Part shown: positions 18,706 through 27,848 of the stretch, one piece after another
Layout: each line of letters starts with the position of its first letter
How positions within the stretch are numbered: the stretch's first letter is position 1
Source: Aurantimonas sp. HBX-1
GTDB taxonomy: Bacteria > Pseudomonadota > Alphaproteobacteria > Rhizobiales > Rhizobiaceae
NCBI RefSeq assembly: GCF_021391535.1
Contig: NZ_CP090066.1
Span: 4,177,501 to 4,241,500 of the forward strand
DNA: 64,000 bases
Direction of reading: 5' to 3'
The notes under the pieces: generated by a model
Told to the model about the DNA's origin: nothing
The model's database searches: none
What the model saw: only the letters and a program-made list of their open reading frames with translations
Position numbers and translations under genes: made by a program

Positions 18706-19769
18706 CGCAGGGCTCCCAGCCAGCCGGCGATGGCGGCGATCTCGGTGTCGGGCAAGGCGCCGAAGGCGGGCATCTCGACGCCCGGCTTGACGTGGTTGGG
18801 CGAGTGGATGAAGGCGGCGATGCTGGCCTCGGTCGTCGGCAGCAGGCCGGCGCCGATGGTGCGGCGCCCGGCGACATGGGTGAGGTCGGGCCCGACCGCG
18901 CCGTCCGCCGGCGTGCCGCGCACGGTGTGGCAGGCGCCGCAGCCGCTCGACAGGAAGAGGTCCAGCCCCGGGCCGCTGGTCACGGCGGCGGGTTCGGCCT
19001 GGTGGGCGACGTGGGCGTCATACTCGGCTTGCGGCACGGCGACGACGCGGAAGCCCATCTGCGCGTGGGCGTCGCCGCAGAACTCGGCGCAGACGCCGTG
19101 GTAGACGCCCTCGCGCGTCGGCTCGAGCACAAGGCGGTTGACCCGGCCGGGGATCGCGTCGGTCTTGCCGGCGATGGCGGGCACCCACAGCGAATGGATG
19201 ACGTCGGGACTGCCGAGCAGGATCTCGGAGCGGCGGCCGACCGGCAGCCAGATCTCGTTGGCGCTCTCGACGCCGCCGGGAGGCAGGCTCTTGGCGACGC
19301 CCGGTTCGCCCTCGACATCGTAGGCGACGCGCCACCAGAAGCGCTCGGCCGAGACCGCGATGGTCGGGCCGTCGGCCTCGCGGCGGAAATCCGGCATGAT
19401 CGACAAGCCCCAGGTCAGGAGGGCGGCGAGGACGACGACCGGAAAGACGCCGCCACCCCAGATGATCAGCCTGAGTCCCGCGGCTTCGCTGAAGGCTCCC
19501 GGACGCGCCTTGGTGACGAAGATGCTGAAGCCGATGACGAGGACCCAGATCACGACGGCGCCCACCAGCATGACCCAGAACAGGAAGGCGACGTTTTCGG
19601 CCTCGCTGCCGGCGCCGGCAAAGGCGGATTGCGGTCCGGTGCAGCCGCTCAGGAGCCCGGCGAGCGAAACGGCGGCGAGGGGGGCCGGGGCAGTGGCCTG
19701 AGGCGGGGTTTCGGCTGGGCGAGCAGCATGGATCGTCCGCTGCGATCGGCTCGGCTGCTTTCGCCGCAT
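18702..19769 (-). CDS. Cytochrome c oxidase subunit II with C-terminal cytochrome c domain (caa3 type)
   Basis: 355 residues. An N-terminal lipoprotein-type or signal segment (LAGLLSGC) precedes two transmembrane helices, then the periplasmic CuA domain with CAEFCGDAHAQM (all CuA ligands: C-x3-C-x3-H-x2-M plus an upstream His in DVIHSLWVPA). A heme-c domain follows with CGACH (about residue 277) and Met in GVEMPAFG. The linked heme lets this oxidase accept electrons without a separate cytochrome. Start placed at ATG 19769 with GGAAAGGAAAA before it; an upstream ATG at 19808 is less well supported. First gene of the operon. Confidence 0.93.
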   Translation of the reverse strand: MRRKQPSRSQRTIHAARPAETPPQATAPAPLAAVSLAGLLSGCTGPQSAFAGAGSEAENVAFLFWVMLVGAVVIWVLVIGFSIFVTKARPGAFSEAAGLRLIIWGGGVFPVVVLAALLTWGLSIMPDFRREADGPTIAVSAERFWWRVAYDVEGEPGVAKSLPPGGVESANEIWLPVGRRSEILLGSPDVIHSLWVPAIAGKTDAIPGRVNRLVLEPTREGVYHGVCAEFCGDAHAQMGFRVVAVPQAEYDAHVAHQAEPAAVTSGPGLDLFLSSGCGACHTVRGTPADGAVGPDLTHVAGRRTIGAGLLPTTEASIAAFIHSPNHVKPGVEMPAFGALPDTEIAAIAGWLGALR

Positions 19770-19830
19770 GATTTTCCTTTCCCCCGCGCGGCCCGATTTC
19801 TGCCGCATTGCGTTAACTAGCAGGCTGCGT

Positions 19831-19862
19831 GGTTTCGGCCACCCCGGCAGGTGGCCGAAACC
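19831..19862. terminator. Strong hairpin at the 3' end of dnaE2
   Basis: GGTTTCGGCCACC / GGTGGCCGAAACC, a perfect 13-bp stem with a 6-nt loop, 4 bp beyond the dnaE2 stop. No U-tract follows on the minus strand, so it may be an mRNA 3'-end stabiliser or a weak terminator. Confidence 0.6.
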
Positions 19863-19866
19863 GGCC

Positions 19867-22800
19867 TTACTGGAAATTCCGTCCCTTCGGCAGGACCTGC
19901 CGGACCTCGCGGTCGTTGGCGGCGCCGGGCGGGCCGCGGCCGGCCACGACCATGCGCAGATGCCGGTGCATCAGCTGCTTCTGCAGGCGGCCCTCGTCGA
20001 CCGGACGGCGCACCTCGTCGGCCCGCGCCAGGGCAGCGCCGAGCGAGCTTTCGAGGAAGGCGGCCTGCGGCGCGGTCGTCGCCGGGCCGGCCTCAACCGG
20101 AGTCCGCGGCTGAGGCTTGCGCAGCGGGTTGCGGACGTGGTCGGCCGGCGCGAGACCGGCATTGGCCGGGAAGTCGCCGCGGGCGACGCCCATCAGCAGC
20201 GGCGTGAGGTCGGTGATCGTCTCCGCCACGACATGGATGACGCCGTGATCGGCCTGCATCCGGCCGTCCACCCGCACGAAGCGGGCGCCGAGCACGATCG
20301 GCCGGAAGCGCTCGAAGGTTTTCGGCCAGACGATGATGTTGGCAACGCCCGTCTCGTCTTCGATGGTCATGAAGATGACGCCCTTGGCCGAGCCCGGCCG
20401 CTGGCGCACGAGGACGAGGCCGGCGACGCTGACGCGGCTGCCGGAGGCGTGCCGCTCCAGCTTCTCGTCCGGCATGACCCGCAGGGCGTCGAGCTCGCGT
20501 CGCACGAAGGAGACCGGATGCGCCTTCAGCGACAGCGACAGGAAGCGGTAGTCGTTGATCACCTCCTCGCCGACCGGCATCGGCGGCAGATGCGCATCCG
20601 GCTCGACCTGCAGATCGGCTGCCGCCGCACGTTCGAACAGCGGCAGCCGCTCGGCGGCGCCGTTCGGATCGAGCGCCCGGCAGGCCCAGAGCGCGTCGCG
20701 GCGGGAAAGGCCGAGCGAGCCGAAGGCGTCGGCATCGGCCAGCCGCTCGATCGTCGCGCGCTTCAGCCCGGAGCGCAGCCAGAGGTCGCGGACCGAATCG
20801 TAGCCGGCCCTGCGCGCCGCCACCAGCGCCGTCATCTCGGCCTCGCCGAGACCCTTCACCTGGCGAAAGCCGAGCCGCACGGCATGGCGCGTCTTGATCA
20901 CGCCCTGCATCGAATGGTGGCGCGGCTTGACGCGGCGGGGATCGAAAGGGGCTTCCTCCAGCGTCTGGTCGTAGGCCGAATGGTTGACGTCGACCGGCCG
21001 CATCTCGACGCCGTGCTCGCTGGCGTCCCGGACGATCTGCGCCGGGGCGTAGAAGCCCATCGGCTGGGCGTTGAGGAGGGCGGCCGCGAAGACGTCCGGA
21101 TAATGGCATTTCAGCCAGCAGGAGGCGTAGACCAGCAGCGCGAAGGAGGCGGCGTGGCTTTCGGGAAAGCCGTATTCGCCGAATCCCTCGATCTGCTTGA
21201 AGCAGCGCTCGGCGAAGTCGCGCTCGTAGCCGCGGTCGACCATGCCCTCGACCATCTTCTTCTGGAAGGTGTGGATGGTGCCGACCCGGCGGAAGGTCGC
21301 CATGGCCCGGCGCAGCCGGTCGGCCTCGTTGGGGGTGAAGCCGGCGGCGACGATGGCGATCTTCATCGCCTGTTCCTGGAACAGCGGCACGCCGAGGGTG
21401 CGGCCCAGTACCTCTTTGAGTTCCGGTTTTGGGTAGGTCACCTCTTCCAGCCCCATCTTGCGGCGCAGATAGGGGTGGACCATGTCGCCCTGGATGGGAC
21501 CCGGCCGCACGATCGCCACCTCGATGACGAGGTCGTAGAAGCAGTCGGGCCGGAGCTTCGGCAGCATGGTCATCTGCGCCCGGCTCTCGATCTGGAAGAC
21601 GCCCAGCGTGTCGGCCCGGCGGATCATCTCGTAAGTCGGCTTATCATCCTGCGACTCCGAGAGCTCGGCGAGGGTCACCCTCCGGCCGTAATGGGCCTCG
21701 AGCAGGTCGAAGGCGCGGCGCAGGCAGGACAGCATGCCGAGCGCCAGGATGTCGATCTTGAGGATGCCGAGCTCGTCGAGGTCGTCCTTGTCCCACTCGA
21801 CGATGGTGCGCCCCTCCATGGCGCTGTGGAGGATCGGCACGACCTCGTCGATGCGCCCCCTGGTGATGACGAAGCCGCCGACATGCTGGGAGAGATGGCG
21901 CGGGAAGCCGGCGATCTCGGCGGCGTATTTCAACACGTTGGCGGTGGTCGGATCGCTGGCGGAAAGGCCTGCGGCGGCGGCTTCCCGGTCGCCGAGATCG
22001 CCGGCGTGATAGCCCCAGACCGAGCCCGAGAGGGCCGCGACCGCGTCCTGCGACAGGCCGAACGCCTTGCCGACCTCGCGCGCCGCGGAGCGGGCACGAT
22101 AGGTGATGACGGTGGCGGCGAGCGCGGCGTTGTCGCGGCCGTAATGCTCGAAGATGTACTGGATCACCTCCTCGCGGCGCTCGTGCTCGAAATCGATGTC
22201 GATGTCCGGCGGCTCGCGCCGGTCCGACGAGATGAAGCGCTCGAACAGCAGGCCGGCGCGCTCCGGCGAGACCTCGGTGATGCCGATGGCGAAGCAGACG
22301 ACGGAATTGGCGGCCGAGCCGCGGCCCTGGCAGAGGATGCCGCGCTCGCGGGCGTGGCGGACGATGTGGTGGACGGTGAGGAAATACGGCTCGTATTTCA
22401 GCTCGGCGATGATCTTCAGCTCGTAGTCGATCTGGGTGGTGACGCTCTCGGGCACGCCCTGCGGATAGCGCCATTTCGCCCCTTCATGGGCGAGGAAGCG
22501 CAGCTCCTCTTCCGGGCTGCGGGTCAGGCTAAGGGCCTCGTCGGGATATTCGTAGGAGAGGCTCTTCAGGTCGAAGCCGAGTCCTGCGAAGAAATGCCCG
22601 GCATTTTCGATCGCGGCCGGATGGTGGCGGAACAGCCGCTCGATCTCGCGCGGGGCCTTGAGGTGGCGCTCGGCATTCCGTGTGAGGATGGTGCCCGCCT
22701 CGGCGATCGGCACGTGGGCGGCGATCGCGGTCATCACGTCCTTCAGCCTGCGGCGGCCGGGGGCGTGGTAGAAGGCGTCGTTGGTGGCGAGAAGCGGGGT

Positions 22801-23379
22801 CCGGCAGCGTTCGGCAAGCCGCGCGGCGCGGGCGAGGCGGCGCGGGTCGAGCCCGTCATGGGCGGGCGCCGCGGCCAGCCAGACACGCTGCGGAAAGGCT
22901 TCGGCGAGGGCATCGAGAGAGGCGCCGACCGCCGCCTCGACGGGCTCGGCCTCGGTGCCGCCGCCGAGCGCCGCCGGCGCCAGCAGCGCAAGGTTGATGT
23001 CCCCGCCCCATTCCAGCAGGTCGGGCAGGGTCAGGATGCAGTCGCCCTTCTCGGTGCGCAGATTGCCGCGGCTGAGCAGCCGGCAGAGCCGGCCCCAGCC
23101 GGCCCTGTCGCGCGGATAGGCGAAGATGTCGGGCGTTTCGTCGGCAAACACCAGCCGGGCGCCGGGCGCATAGGGCAGCGCCGCCTCCTTGGCCGCCTGA
23201 TAGGCCCGCACCACGCCGGCGAGGCTGTTGCGGTCGGCAAGACCGAGGCCGGCAAGGCCCAGTCGGTGCGCGGTCACGACCAGTTCCTCCGGCTGCGAGG
23301 CGCCGGCGAGGAAGGAGAAGCAGCTGGCGACGCCGATCTCGAAAAACGGCCGCGGCGGGCGGTAGGGGTCGATCCTCAT
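19867..23379 (-). CDS. dnaE2: Error-prone DNA polymerase III alpha, DnaE2/ImuC
   Basis: 1170 residues. C-family polymerase that acts in damage-induced mutagenesis with ImuA and ImuB. N-terminal PHP domain (FFEIGVASCFSFLAGASQPEELV); catalytic PDIDIDFEHERREEVIQYI; the KCHYPDVFAAALLNAQPMGFYAP motif; C-terminal OB domain (VSVAGLVLVRQRPGSAKGVIFMTIEDETG). Histidine positions of the PHP domain are partly replaced, as is usual in DnaE2. Start 23379 overlaps the imuB stop by ATGA; the longer upstream frame is a shadow. Confidence 0.95.
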   Translation of the reverse strand: MRIDPYRPPRPFFEIGVASCFSFLAGASQPEELVVTAHRLGLAGLGLADRNSLAGVVRAYQAAKEAALPYAPGARLVFADETPDIFAYPRDRAGWGRLCRLLSRGNLRTEKGDCILTLPDLLEWGGDINLALLAPAALGGGTEAEPVEAAVGASLDALAEAFPQRVWLAAAPAHDGLDPRRLARAARLAERCRTPLLATNDAFYHAPGRRRLKDVMTAIAAHVPIAEAGTILTRNAERHLKAPREIERLFRHHPAAIENAGHFFAGLGFDLKSLSYEYPDEALSLTRSPEEELRFLAHEGAKWRYPQGVPESVTTQIDYELKIIAELKYEPYFLTVHHIVRHARERGILCQGRGSAANSVVCFAIGITEVSPERAGLLFERFISSDRREPPDIDIDFEHERREEVIQYIFEHYGRDNAALAATVITYRARSAAREVGKAFGLSQDAVAALSGSVWGYHAGDLGDREAAAAGLSASDPTTANVLKYAAEIAGFPRHLSQHVGGFVITRGRIDEVVPILHSAMEGRTIVEWDKDDLDELGILKIDILALGMLSCLRRAFDLLEAHYGRRVTLAELSESQDDKPTYEMIRRADTLGVFQIESRAQMTMLPKLRPDCFYDLVIEVAIVRPGPIQGDMVHPYLRRKMGLEEVTYPKPELKEVLGRTLGVPLFQEQAMKIAIVAAGFTPNEADRLRRAMATFRRVGTIHTFQKKMVEGMVDRGYERDFAERCFKQIEGFGEYGFPESHAASFALLVYASCWLKCHYPDVFAAALLNAQPMGFYAPAQIVRDASEHGVEMRPVDVNHSAYDQTLEEAPFDPRRVKPRHHSMQGVIKTRHAVRLGFRQVKGLGEAEMTALVAARRAGYDSVRDLWLRSGLKRATIERLADADAFGSLGLSRRDALWACRALDPNGAAERLPLFERAAAADLQVEPDAHLPPMPVGEEVINDYRFLSLSLKAHPVSFVRRELDALRVMPDEKLERHASGSRVSVAGLVLVRQRPGSAKGVIFMTIEDETGVANIIVWPKTFERFRPIVLGARFVRVDGRMQADHGVIHVVAETITDLTPLLMGVARGDFPANAGLAPADHVRNPLRKPQPRTPVEAGPATTAPQAAFLESSLGAALARADEVRRPVDEGRLQKQLMHRHLRMVVAGRGPPGAANDREVRQVLPKGRNFQ

Positions 23380-24983
23380 GCGAAGAGCCCGTGCATGAAC
23401 CAGGCGGGCCGACCGTCCGGGATCTGCAGCTCGGGATCGATCTCGGGATCGGCTCTTCCTTCGCGGAACAGCCAGAAGCGCCGCCCCGCATCGTCCTCCA
23501 CCCGGTAATAGTCGCGCGTCGCCGCATCCGCCTCGCGCCACCATTCGGCGGCGATGCGCTCCGGCCCCTCGGCGCGGCGCACCACGTGCAGCGCCCGGCG
23601 CCAGCGGAACTTCAGCGGCGCGCCGTCGGGTACCTCGAAGCTCGCCTCGACCGGCTCCGGCACCGCCAGCATGCGCAGCGGCCGCGGCGCGGCGGCGGCC
23701 CCGACGGCTGCGGCCAGCCAGGGCGCCGGCGCCGCGGCCGTCACCGGCCGCCAGCTGCCGGCGCGCTCGGGACGGTGGCTGGCCCCCGGCTTCAGCCGCA
23801 GCACCTGCGCTTCGCCGAGCCGCGCGCCGAGCCGGTCGACCAGCCCGGCAAAGCCGTCCTCGCCGCCGCTCTCGCCGGACAGATCGGTCTGGATCTCGGC
23901 CATCGTCTCGGTGTCGTGCACCGCCAGCTTGACGAGGTTGTAGCCGAAGCCGGCGTCGAAATCCTCGCCCAGACCCTTCATCCGCTCGCGGAACAGCCGC
24001 AGGATCCGCGACGGCTCGCGCACCGGCCGGGCCGCGCCGACCATCAGGCGGTTGACCGCCCCGTCGACCCTGAACAGCGACAGTTCCAGCCGCCGCGCGC
24101 CCTCGCCGCGGCGTTCAAGATCGATTTTCAGCCGCTCCGCGAGGCAGAACAGGATGCGCTCGACATCCTCGACCAGGCTGATCGGCTCGAACAGCGGGCG
24201 CTCGGCGAGCAGCGCCGGGACCGGCCGGCGCGGGCCGATCGGCCGCTCGGCGAGGCCCACCGCTTCGTCGAGCCGTTCGAGCAGTCCGGCGCCGAAACGC
24301 CTGGCGAGGCCGGCGCGCGGCAGCGAAAGCAGCGCGCCGACATTCTTCAGCCCGAGCCGCTGCAGCATCGCCTCGAGATCCGGCGCGAGACGAAGGGCGG
24401 CGACCGGCAAGGCGAGCACCGCGGCGCGCTCGCCCCCGGCCGGCACGCAGGGCCGGTCGCCATGCCCAACCAGCGCCAGAGCGGTGCCGGCATGGCTGGC
24501 GATCGCCGCCGTCGCGCGGAATCCCTGGTGGAACAGCCGGGCCAGGAGATCGTCCATCAGCGCCTTCTCGCCACCGAAGAGATGCGCGCAGCCGGAAATG
24601 TCGAGCACCAGCCCGGCCGGCGGATCGAGCGCGACCAGCGGCGTATAGCGGTCGCACCAGTCGGCCACCGCCTCGAGCAGCCGTCGGTCGGCATCGGGTT
24701 CGGCCGGCAGCGTCTCCAGCCCCAGGAAGCGCGCCTTCGCCTCGGCGAGCCCGGTTCCGGGGACGAGGCCCAGCGCCTCGGCGCGGTCGCAGACGGCGGC
24801 GATGTGAAAGGCGCTGCCGACCGGCGCGTAGAGCGCCAGCGGTGCCGCTGCCGCCTCAGCCGGTGCGGCGGAGCGCCAGAACCGCCCCATCCGCGCGCGC
24901 CGGATCCGGTCGGTCGAGAGTTTCGGCAGCGACACGGCGAGAAAGCGCGGCCGCCGGCTGCGCGGCATCGAAACGTCGCTCAT
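23376..24983 (-). CDS. imuB: ImuB, catalytically inactive Y-family polymerase-like protein
   Basis: 535 residues. N-terminal RPRFLAVSLPKLSTDRIRR and central Y-family palm/little-finger segments are typical of ImuB, which lacks the Y-family active-site acids and acts as the hub that binds the beta clamp, ImuA and DnaE2. ATG 24983 is preceded by GGAG; it overlaps the imuA 3' end by 128 bp, with the conserved N-terminus lying inside the imuA frame. Confidence 0.92.
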   Translation of the reverse strand: MSDVSMPRSRRPRFLAVSLPKLSTDRIRRARMGRFWRSAAPAEAAAAPLALYAPVGSAFHIAAVCDRAEALGLVPGTGLAEAKARFLGLETLPAEPDADRRLLEAVADWCDRYTPLVALDPPAGLVLDISGCAHLFGGEKALMDDLLARLFHQGFRATAAIASHAGTALALVGHGDRPCVPAGGERAAVLALPVAALRLAPDLEAMLQRLGLKNVGALLSLPRAGLARRFGAGLLERLDEAVGLAERPIGPRRPVPALLAERPLFEPISLVEDVERILFCLAERLKIDLERRGEGARRLELSLFRVDGAVNRLMVGAARPVREPSRILRLFRERMKGLGEDFDAGFGYNLVKLAVHDTETMAEIQTDLSGESGGEDGFAGLVDRLGARLGEAQVLRLKPGASHRPERAGSWRPVTAAAPAPWLAAAVGAAAAPRPLRMLAVPEPVEASFEVPDGAPLKFRWRRALHVVRRAEGPERIAAEWWREADAATRDYYRVEDDAGRRFWLFREGRADPEIDPELQIPDGRPAWFMHGLFA

Positions 24984-25806
24984 CGGATTTCCACTCCAGG
25001 AGAACATCGTGGGGACGGCCGGCGCGGGATTTTTCCACCGCCACGGCAAACACCGGATCGCCGATCAGCCGCCGCTCGCCGGCGAGATCGGCGACGGGCG
25101 CGGCGGGTCCCGGCCGGATGCGCAGCCGCAGCGGCGCGGCGGTGGCCTCGGCCCGGGCGCTCTGGCGCAGCAGCAATAGCGGCAGGCCGGCGGCTCTGGC
25201 CCGCAGATGCAGCCGCCGCGTGCCTTCCAGCCCCAGCCGGGCCGGATTGCCGCGGATCTCGAGGATCGCCATCGCCAGCGCCGGGGAGGCGGCGGCCTCC
25301 TCGGCGGCCCAGGCGGCTTCCTCCAGCCGCTTCGTGCGCACCAGGCAGAGCGCGGCGGGGTCGAGGCCGAAGCCGGCAAGGCCGGGCCCGTAGGGCAGGC
25401 CCGCCTCGGCAAAGGCGAGGGCATCGCCGATCCACAGCAGCGGCCGGCCCGGCCGGGCGCCGAAGCGGATGGCGAGGGCCATGGCAAAGCCCGAAAGCGT
25501 GCCGCCGTCACGCGTCTCGTCGAGATGGATCTCGCTGAGGCCGGTGGTGGGAAAGCCGCCGCCGAGGGCGGCGTCCGCCTCGGGGCAGCCGAGCGAGGTG
25601 AGCGCCAGCGCGCTGCGCCGCGCCACCTGGTCGCGGCCGCCGCCGTCCGGGTTCTCCAGCCGGCAGACCGGCTCGCCCTCGATCGCGGCGATCCGCGCCT
25701 TGAGCCCGGCAAGGGCATGATTCCTAGAAACCCCACCGGCGCCGGGCGGACGCGCAGCGGCGTCTCCCCCGGCGCGGTACAGCGAGGACAGATCGGTCGA
25801 GGCCAT
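24856..25806 (-). CDS. imuA: ImuA, RecA-like SOS mutagenesis protein
   Basis: 316 residues. A RecA-like P-loop fold lacking a normal Walker A: GCPEADAALGGGFPTTGLSEIH (about 75-95) and LLWIGDALAFAEAGLPYGPGLAGFG are typical of the alphaproteobacterial ImuA. It works with ImuB and DnaE2 in error-prone repair. Start ATG 25806 follows AAGGAG; the longer upstream frame is unlikely. The SOS box lies 56 bp before the start codon. Confidence 0.9.
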   Translation of the reverse strand: MASTDLSSLYRAGGDAAARPPGAGGVSRNHALAGLKARIAAIEGEPVCRLENPDGGGRDQVARRSALALTSLGCPEADAALGGGFPTTGLSEIHLDETRDGGTLSGFAMALAIRFGARPGRPLLWIGDALAFAEAGLPYGPGLAGFGLDPAALCLVRTKRLEEAAWAAEEAAASPALAMAILEIRGNPARLGLEGTRRLHLRARAAGLPLLLLRQSARAEATAAPLRLRIRPGPAAPVADLAGERRLIGDPVFAVAVEKSRAGRPHDVLLEWKSDERRFDAAQPAAALSRRVAAETLDRPDPARADGAVLALRRTG

Positions 25807-25861
25807 AGGATTCTCCTTCGTCCGCAGGGCTTTGCGGCCGTTCCGCCTCGGCAAGAGGTTT

Positions 25862-25876
25862 GTTCCTGATATGTTC
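25862..25876. promoter_or_regulatory. LexA SOS box of the imuA-imuB-dnaE2 operon
   Basis: GTTCCTGATATGTTC is an exact match to the alphaproteobacterial LexA motif GTTC-N7-GTTC (seen here on the plus strand, GAAC-N7-GAAC on the gene strand). It lies 56 bp upstream of imuA, in the promoter position. Confidence 0.88.
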
Positions 25877-25971
25877 CTATGGATTCCAGAGGGCCCGAGG
25901 AGAGTCAAGCGGAGTCTGGAGAGGGGACCAAGGGTGAGGCCGGAGAGGACTGGATTCCTTGGATTCACAAA

Positions 25972-26005
25972 ATAAAAAGCCGCCGCGAGGGATCGCGGCG
26001 GCTTC
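25972..26005 (-). terminator. Rho-independent terminator of the YeeE/YedE gene
   Basis: AAGCCGCCGCGA / TCGCGGCGGCTT stem with a GGGA loop, followed on the minus strand by a T-run (TTTTTATT). About 27 bp after the transporter stop codon. Confidence 0.88.
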
Positions 26006-26031
26006 AGGGTCGTCCGAATGCGACGGGAGGG

Positions 26032-27246
26032 TCAGGCGTCCTTGGTCACGTGCGGGCGCTCGTCGGCGAAGAAGAACGGCCGCAGCCGGACGCCGAGGGT
26101 CGAGCCGGCGAAGGCCGCGACCAGCCACAGCCAGCCATGCAGGCTGCCCGAGGCGATGCCGCCGAAATAGGCGCCGATATTGCAGCCGAAGGCGATGCGG
26201 GCGCCATAGCCGAGCAGCAGCCCGCCGACCACCGCCGCCAGCACCGAGCGCTTCGGGATGGCGAAGTTCGGCGCGAATCGGCCGGCCAGCGCCGAGGCGA
26301 GCAGCGCACCGAGGATGATGCCGAAATTCATCACCGAGGTGATGTCGGAAAAGATGTTGGAGGCGAGCGCCGTCGCGTTGGCCGGCTGCTGCCAGTAGAA
26401 CCAGGCCGATGGCTCGACGCCGACGAACTGCGACAGCTTGGCGCCCCACAGGGCGAAGGCCGAGGTGATGCCCCAGGGCCGGCCGGCCAGCGCCAGCGTG
26501 GCGAAGTTGAGCAGGGCGAGGGCAATGGCGCCGGCGACCAGCGGCCAGGGGCCGCGGGCAAAGCGGGCGAGACCTTCCCGCTTGGTCGGCTCGGCCTGCT
26601 CCAGCCCGCCATGCCGGCGCTTCTCGACGAGTATCGTCACCGCCGCGATCACCGCGAAGAGCGCCAGCGACAGGACGATGCCGAGCGGCGCGCCGAAGGT
26701 CTCGACGATCGAGACCGGCTCGAAGGCCGGCAGCGCCATCCACCAGTCGAAATGGATCGTCGCGAGCAGCGAGCCGACGATGAAGAACGCCAGGGTAATC
26801 AGCATGCGGGCATTGCCGCCGCCGGCGGTGTAGAGCGTGCCGGAGGCGCAGCCGCCGCCGAGCTGCATGCCGATGCCGAACATGAAGGCGCCGACCAGCA
26901 CCGACACGCCGACCGGCGAGACGAAGCCCGACACCTCCTGGCCGAACAGGCTGCCGGCGGCGAGCGCCGGGAAGAACAGCGCGACGGCGATGGCCAGCAT
27001 CACCATCTGCGCCCGCAGGCCGCGGCCGCGACCGTCGCGGATGAAGTTGCGCCAGGCCGAGGTGAAGCCGAAGGCGGCGTGGTAGAGGACGAGTCCGAAG
27101 GCGCCGCCGACGACGAAGAGCGCCGCGATGCGCGGGCTCTGGCCCAGCGCGAGGGCGAACGCGCCGACGAGGCCGAGGCCGAGGGCAACCCAGACGGCGG
27201 GGCTCACGGCACCGCCGGGGCGGCCGGCCATGGTGATCTGCGACAT
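26032..27246 (-). CDS. YeeE/YedE (TsuA-like) sulfur-compound transporter
   Basis: 404 residues with about nine or ten transmembrane helices in two repeats. Conserved GGGCASGTLYTAGGG in the first half and FGCNIGAYFGGIASGSLHGW in the second have the family's cysteines, known in TsuA to relay thiosulfate. Probably imports thiosulfate or a related sulfur compound across the inner membrane. Start ATG 27246 has CGGAGA upstream; 22 upstream codons look non-coding. It stands alone, away from the cys operon in this window. Confidence 0.88.
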   Translation of the reverse strand: MSQITMAGRPGGAVSPAVWVALGLGLVGAFALALGQSPRIAALFVVGGAFGLVLYHAAFGFTSAWRNFIRDGRGRGLRAQMVMLAIAVALFFPALAAGSLFGQEVSGFVSPVGVSVLVGAFMFGIGMQLGGGCASGTLYTAGGGNARMLITLAFFIVGSLLATIHFDWWMALPAFEPVSIVETFGAPLGIVLSLALFAVIAAVTILVEKRRHGGLEQAEPTKREGLARFARGPWPLVAGAIALALLNFATLALAGRPWGITSAFALWGAKLSQFVGVEPSAWFYWQQPANATALASNIFSDITSVMNFGIILGALLASALAGRFAPNFAIPKRSVLAAVVGGLLLGYGARIAFGCNIGAYFGGIASGSLHGWLWLVAAFAGSTLGVRLRPFFFADERPHVTKDA

Positions 27247-27422
27247 GAATGTCTCCGGGAATGCGTGTGTCAGGCCCAGAGATAGGAGGCCGGCCGGCTG
27301 CCGGCGACGCATGGATTGCTCGGGTTTCGTCAGGGAAGCGAAAGATCTACCCGGGATGGGCGCCGGATGAGGCGGCGGGCGCCTCGGACACGCGGCGCCG
27401 CCCCCTCAACCGGTCGTTCGGT

Positions 27423-27848
27423 TCAGCTTCTCACGATGTCTTCCGTGCCGGATCCTTCTTCGCGAAGGGCGAACACCTCCTTGGCCGCAAAGAGACCGTT
27501 GAGGGCGGCGGGGAAGCCGGCATAGACGGCCATCTGCATGATGACCTCGACGATCTCGCTGCGGGTCAGCCCGACATTCAGCCCTGCTTCGACATGTACC
27601 TTGAGCTGCGGGGCAGCGTTCCCCATCGCCGTGAGCGCGGCGATGGTCGCGATCTCGCGACTGCGCAGATCAAGCCCGGGGCGGCAGTAGATGTCGCCGA
27701 ACGGGAATTCGATGAGGTACCGCGCGAAATCCGGGGCGATGTCGGCCAGGGAAGCAACGACCTTCTCGCCGCCTTCGCCGTCAATCCGCGAGAGTGCCTT
27801 CCGCCCGCGCTCGAAGCGGCTTTCGTCTTCTGCCTGGGGGTGCGTCAT
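27423..27848 (-). CDS. Carboxymuconolactone decarboxylase-family protein
   Basis: 141 residues. AhpD-like helical fold: RPGLDLRSREIATIAALTAMGNAAPQLKVHVEAGLNVGLTRSEIVEVIMQMAVYAGFPAALNGLFAA. The CxxC active site of AhpD is absent and the sequence is closer to gamma-carboxymuconolactone decarboxylase. It may act on small organic substrates or stress-derived compounds. Begins inside the end of the merR-type gene (68-bp overlap) with AAGGAG before the ATG, so they form one operon with the regulator first. Confidence 0.85.
   Translation of the reverse strand: MTHPQAEDESRFERGRKALSRIDGEGGEKVVASLADIAPDFARYLIEFPFGDIYCRPGLDLRSREIATIAALTAMGNAAPQLKVHVEAGLNVGLTRSEIVEVIMQMAVYAGFPAALNGLFAAKEVFALREEGSGTEDIVRS

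Noticed and set aside
16837..19104. 755-codon plus-strand frame over the oxidase genes
   Set aside because: Antisense of the clearly conserved subunit I/III and II genes; composition is that of a shadow frame.
19768..23508. 1246-codon open frame on the plus strand
   Set aside because: Antisense shadow of dnaE2 in high-GC DNA; sequence is low-complexity Arg/Ala/Gly/His/Asp with no domain, while dnaE2 has all family motifs.
23391..25538. 715-codon plus-strand frame over imuB/imuA
   Set aside because: Shadow of imuB and imuA; no recognisable protein content.
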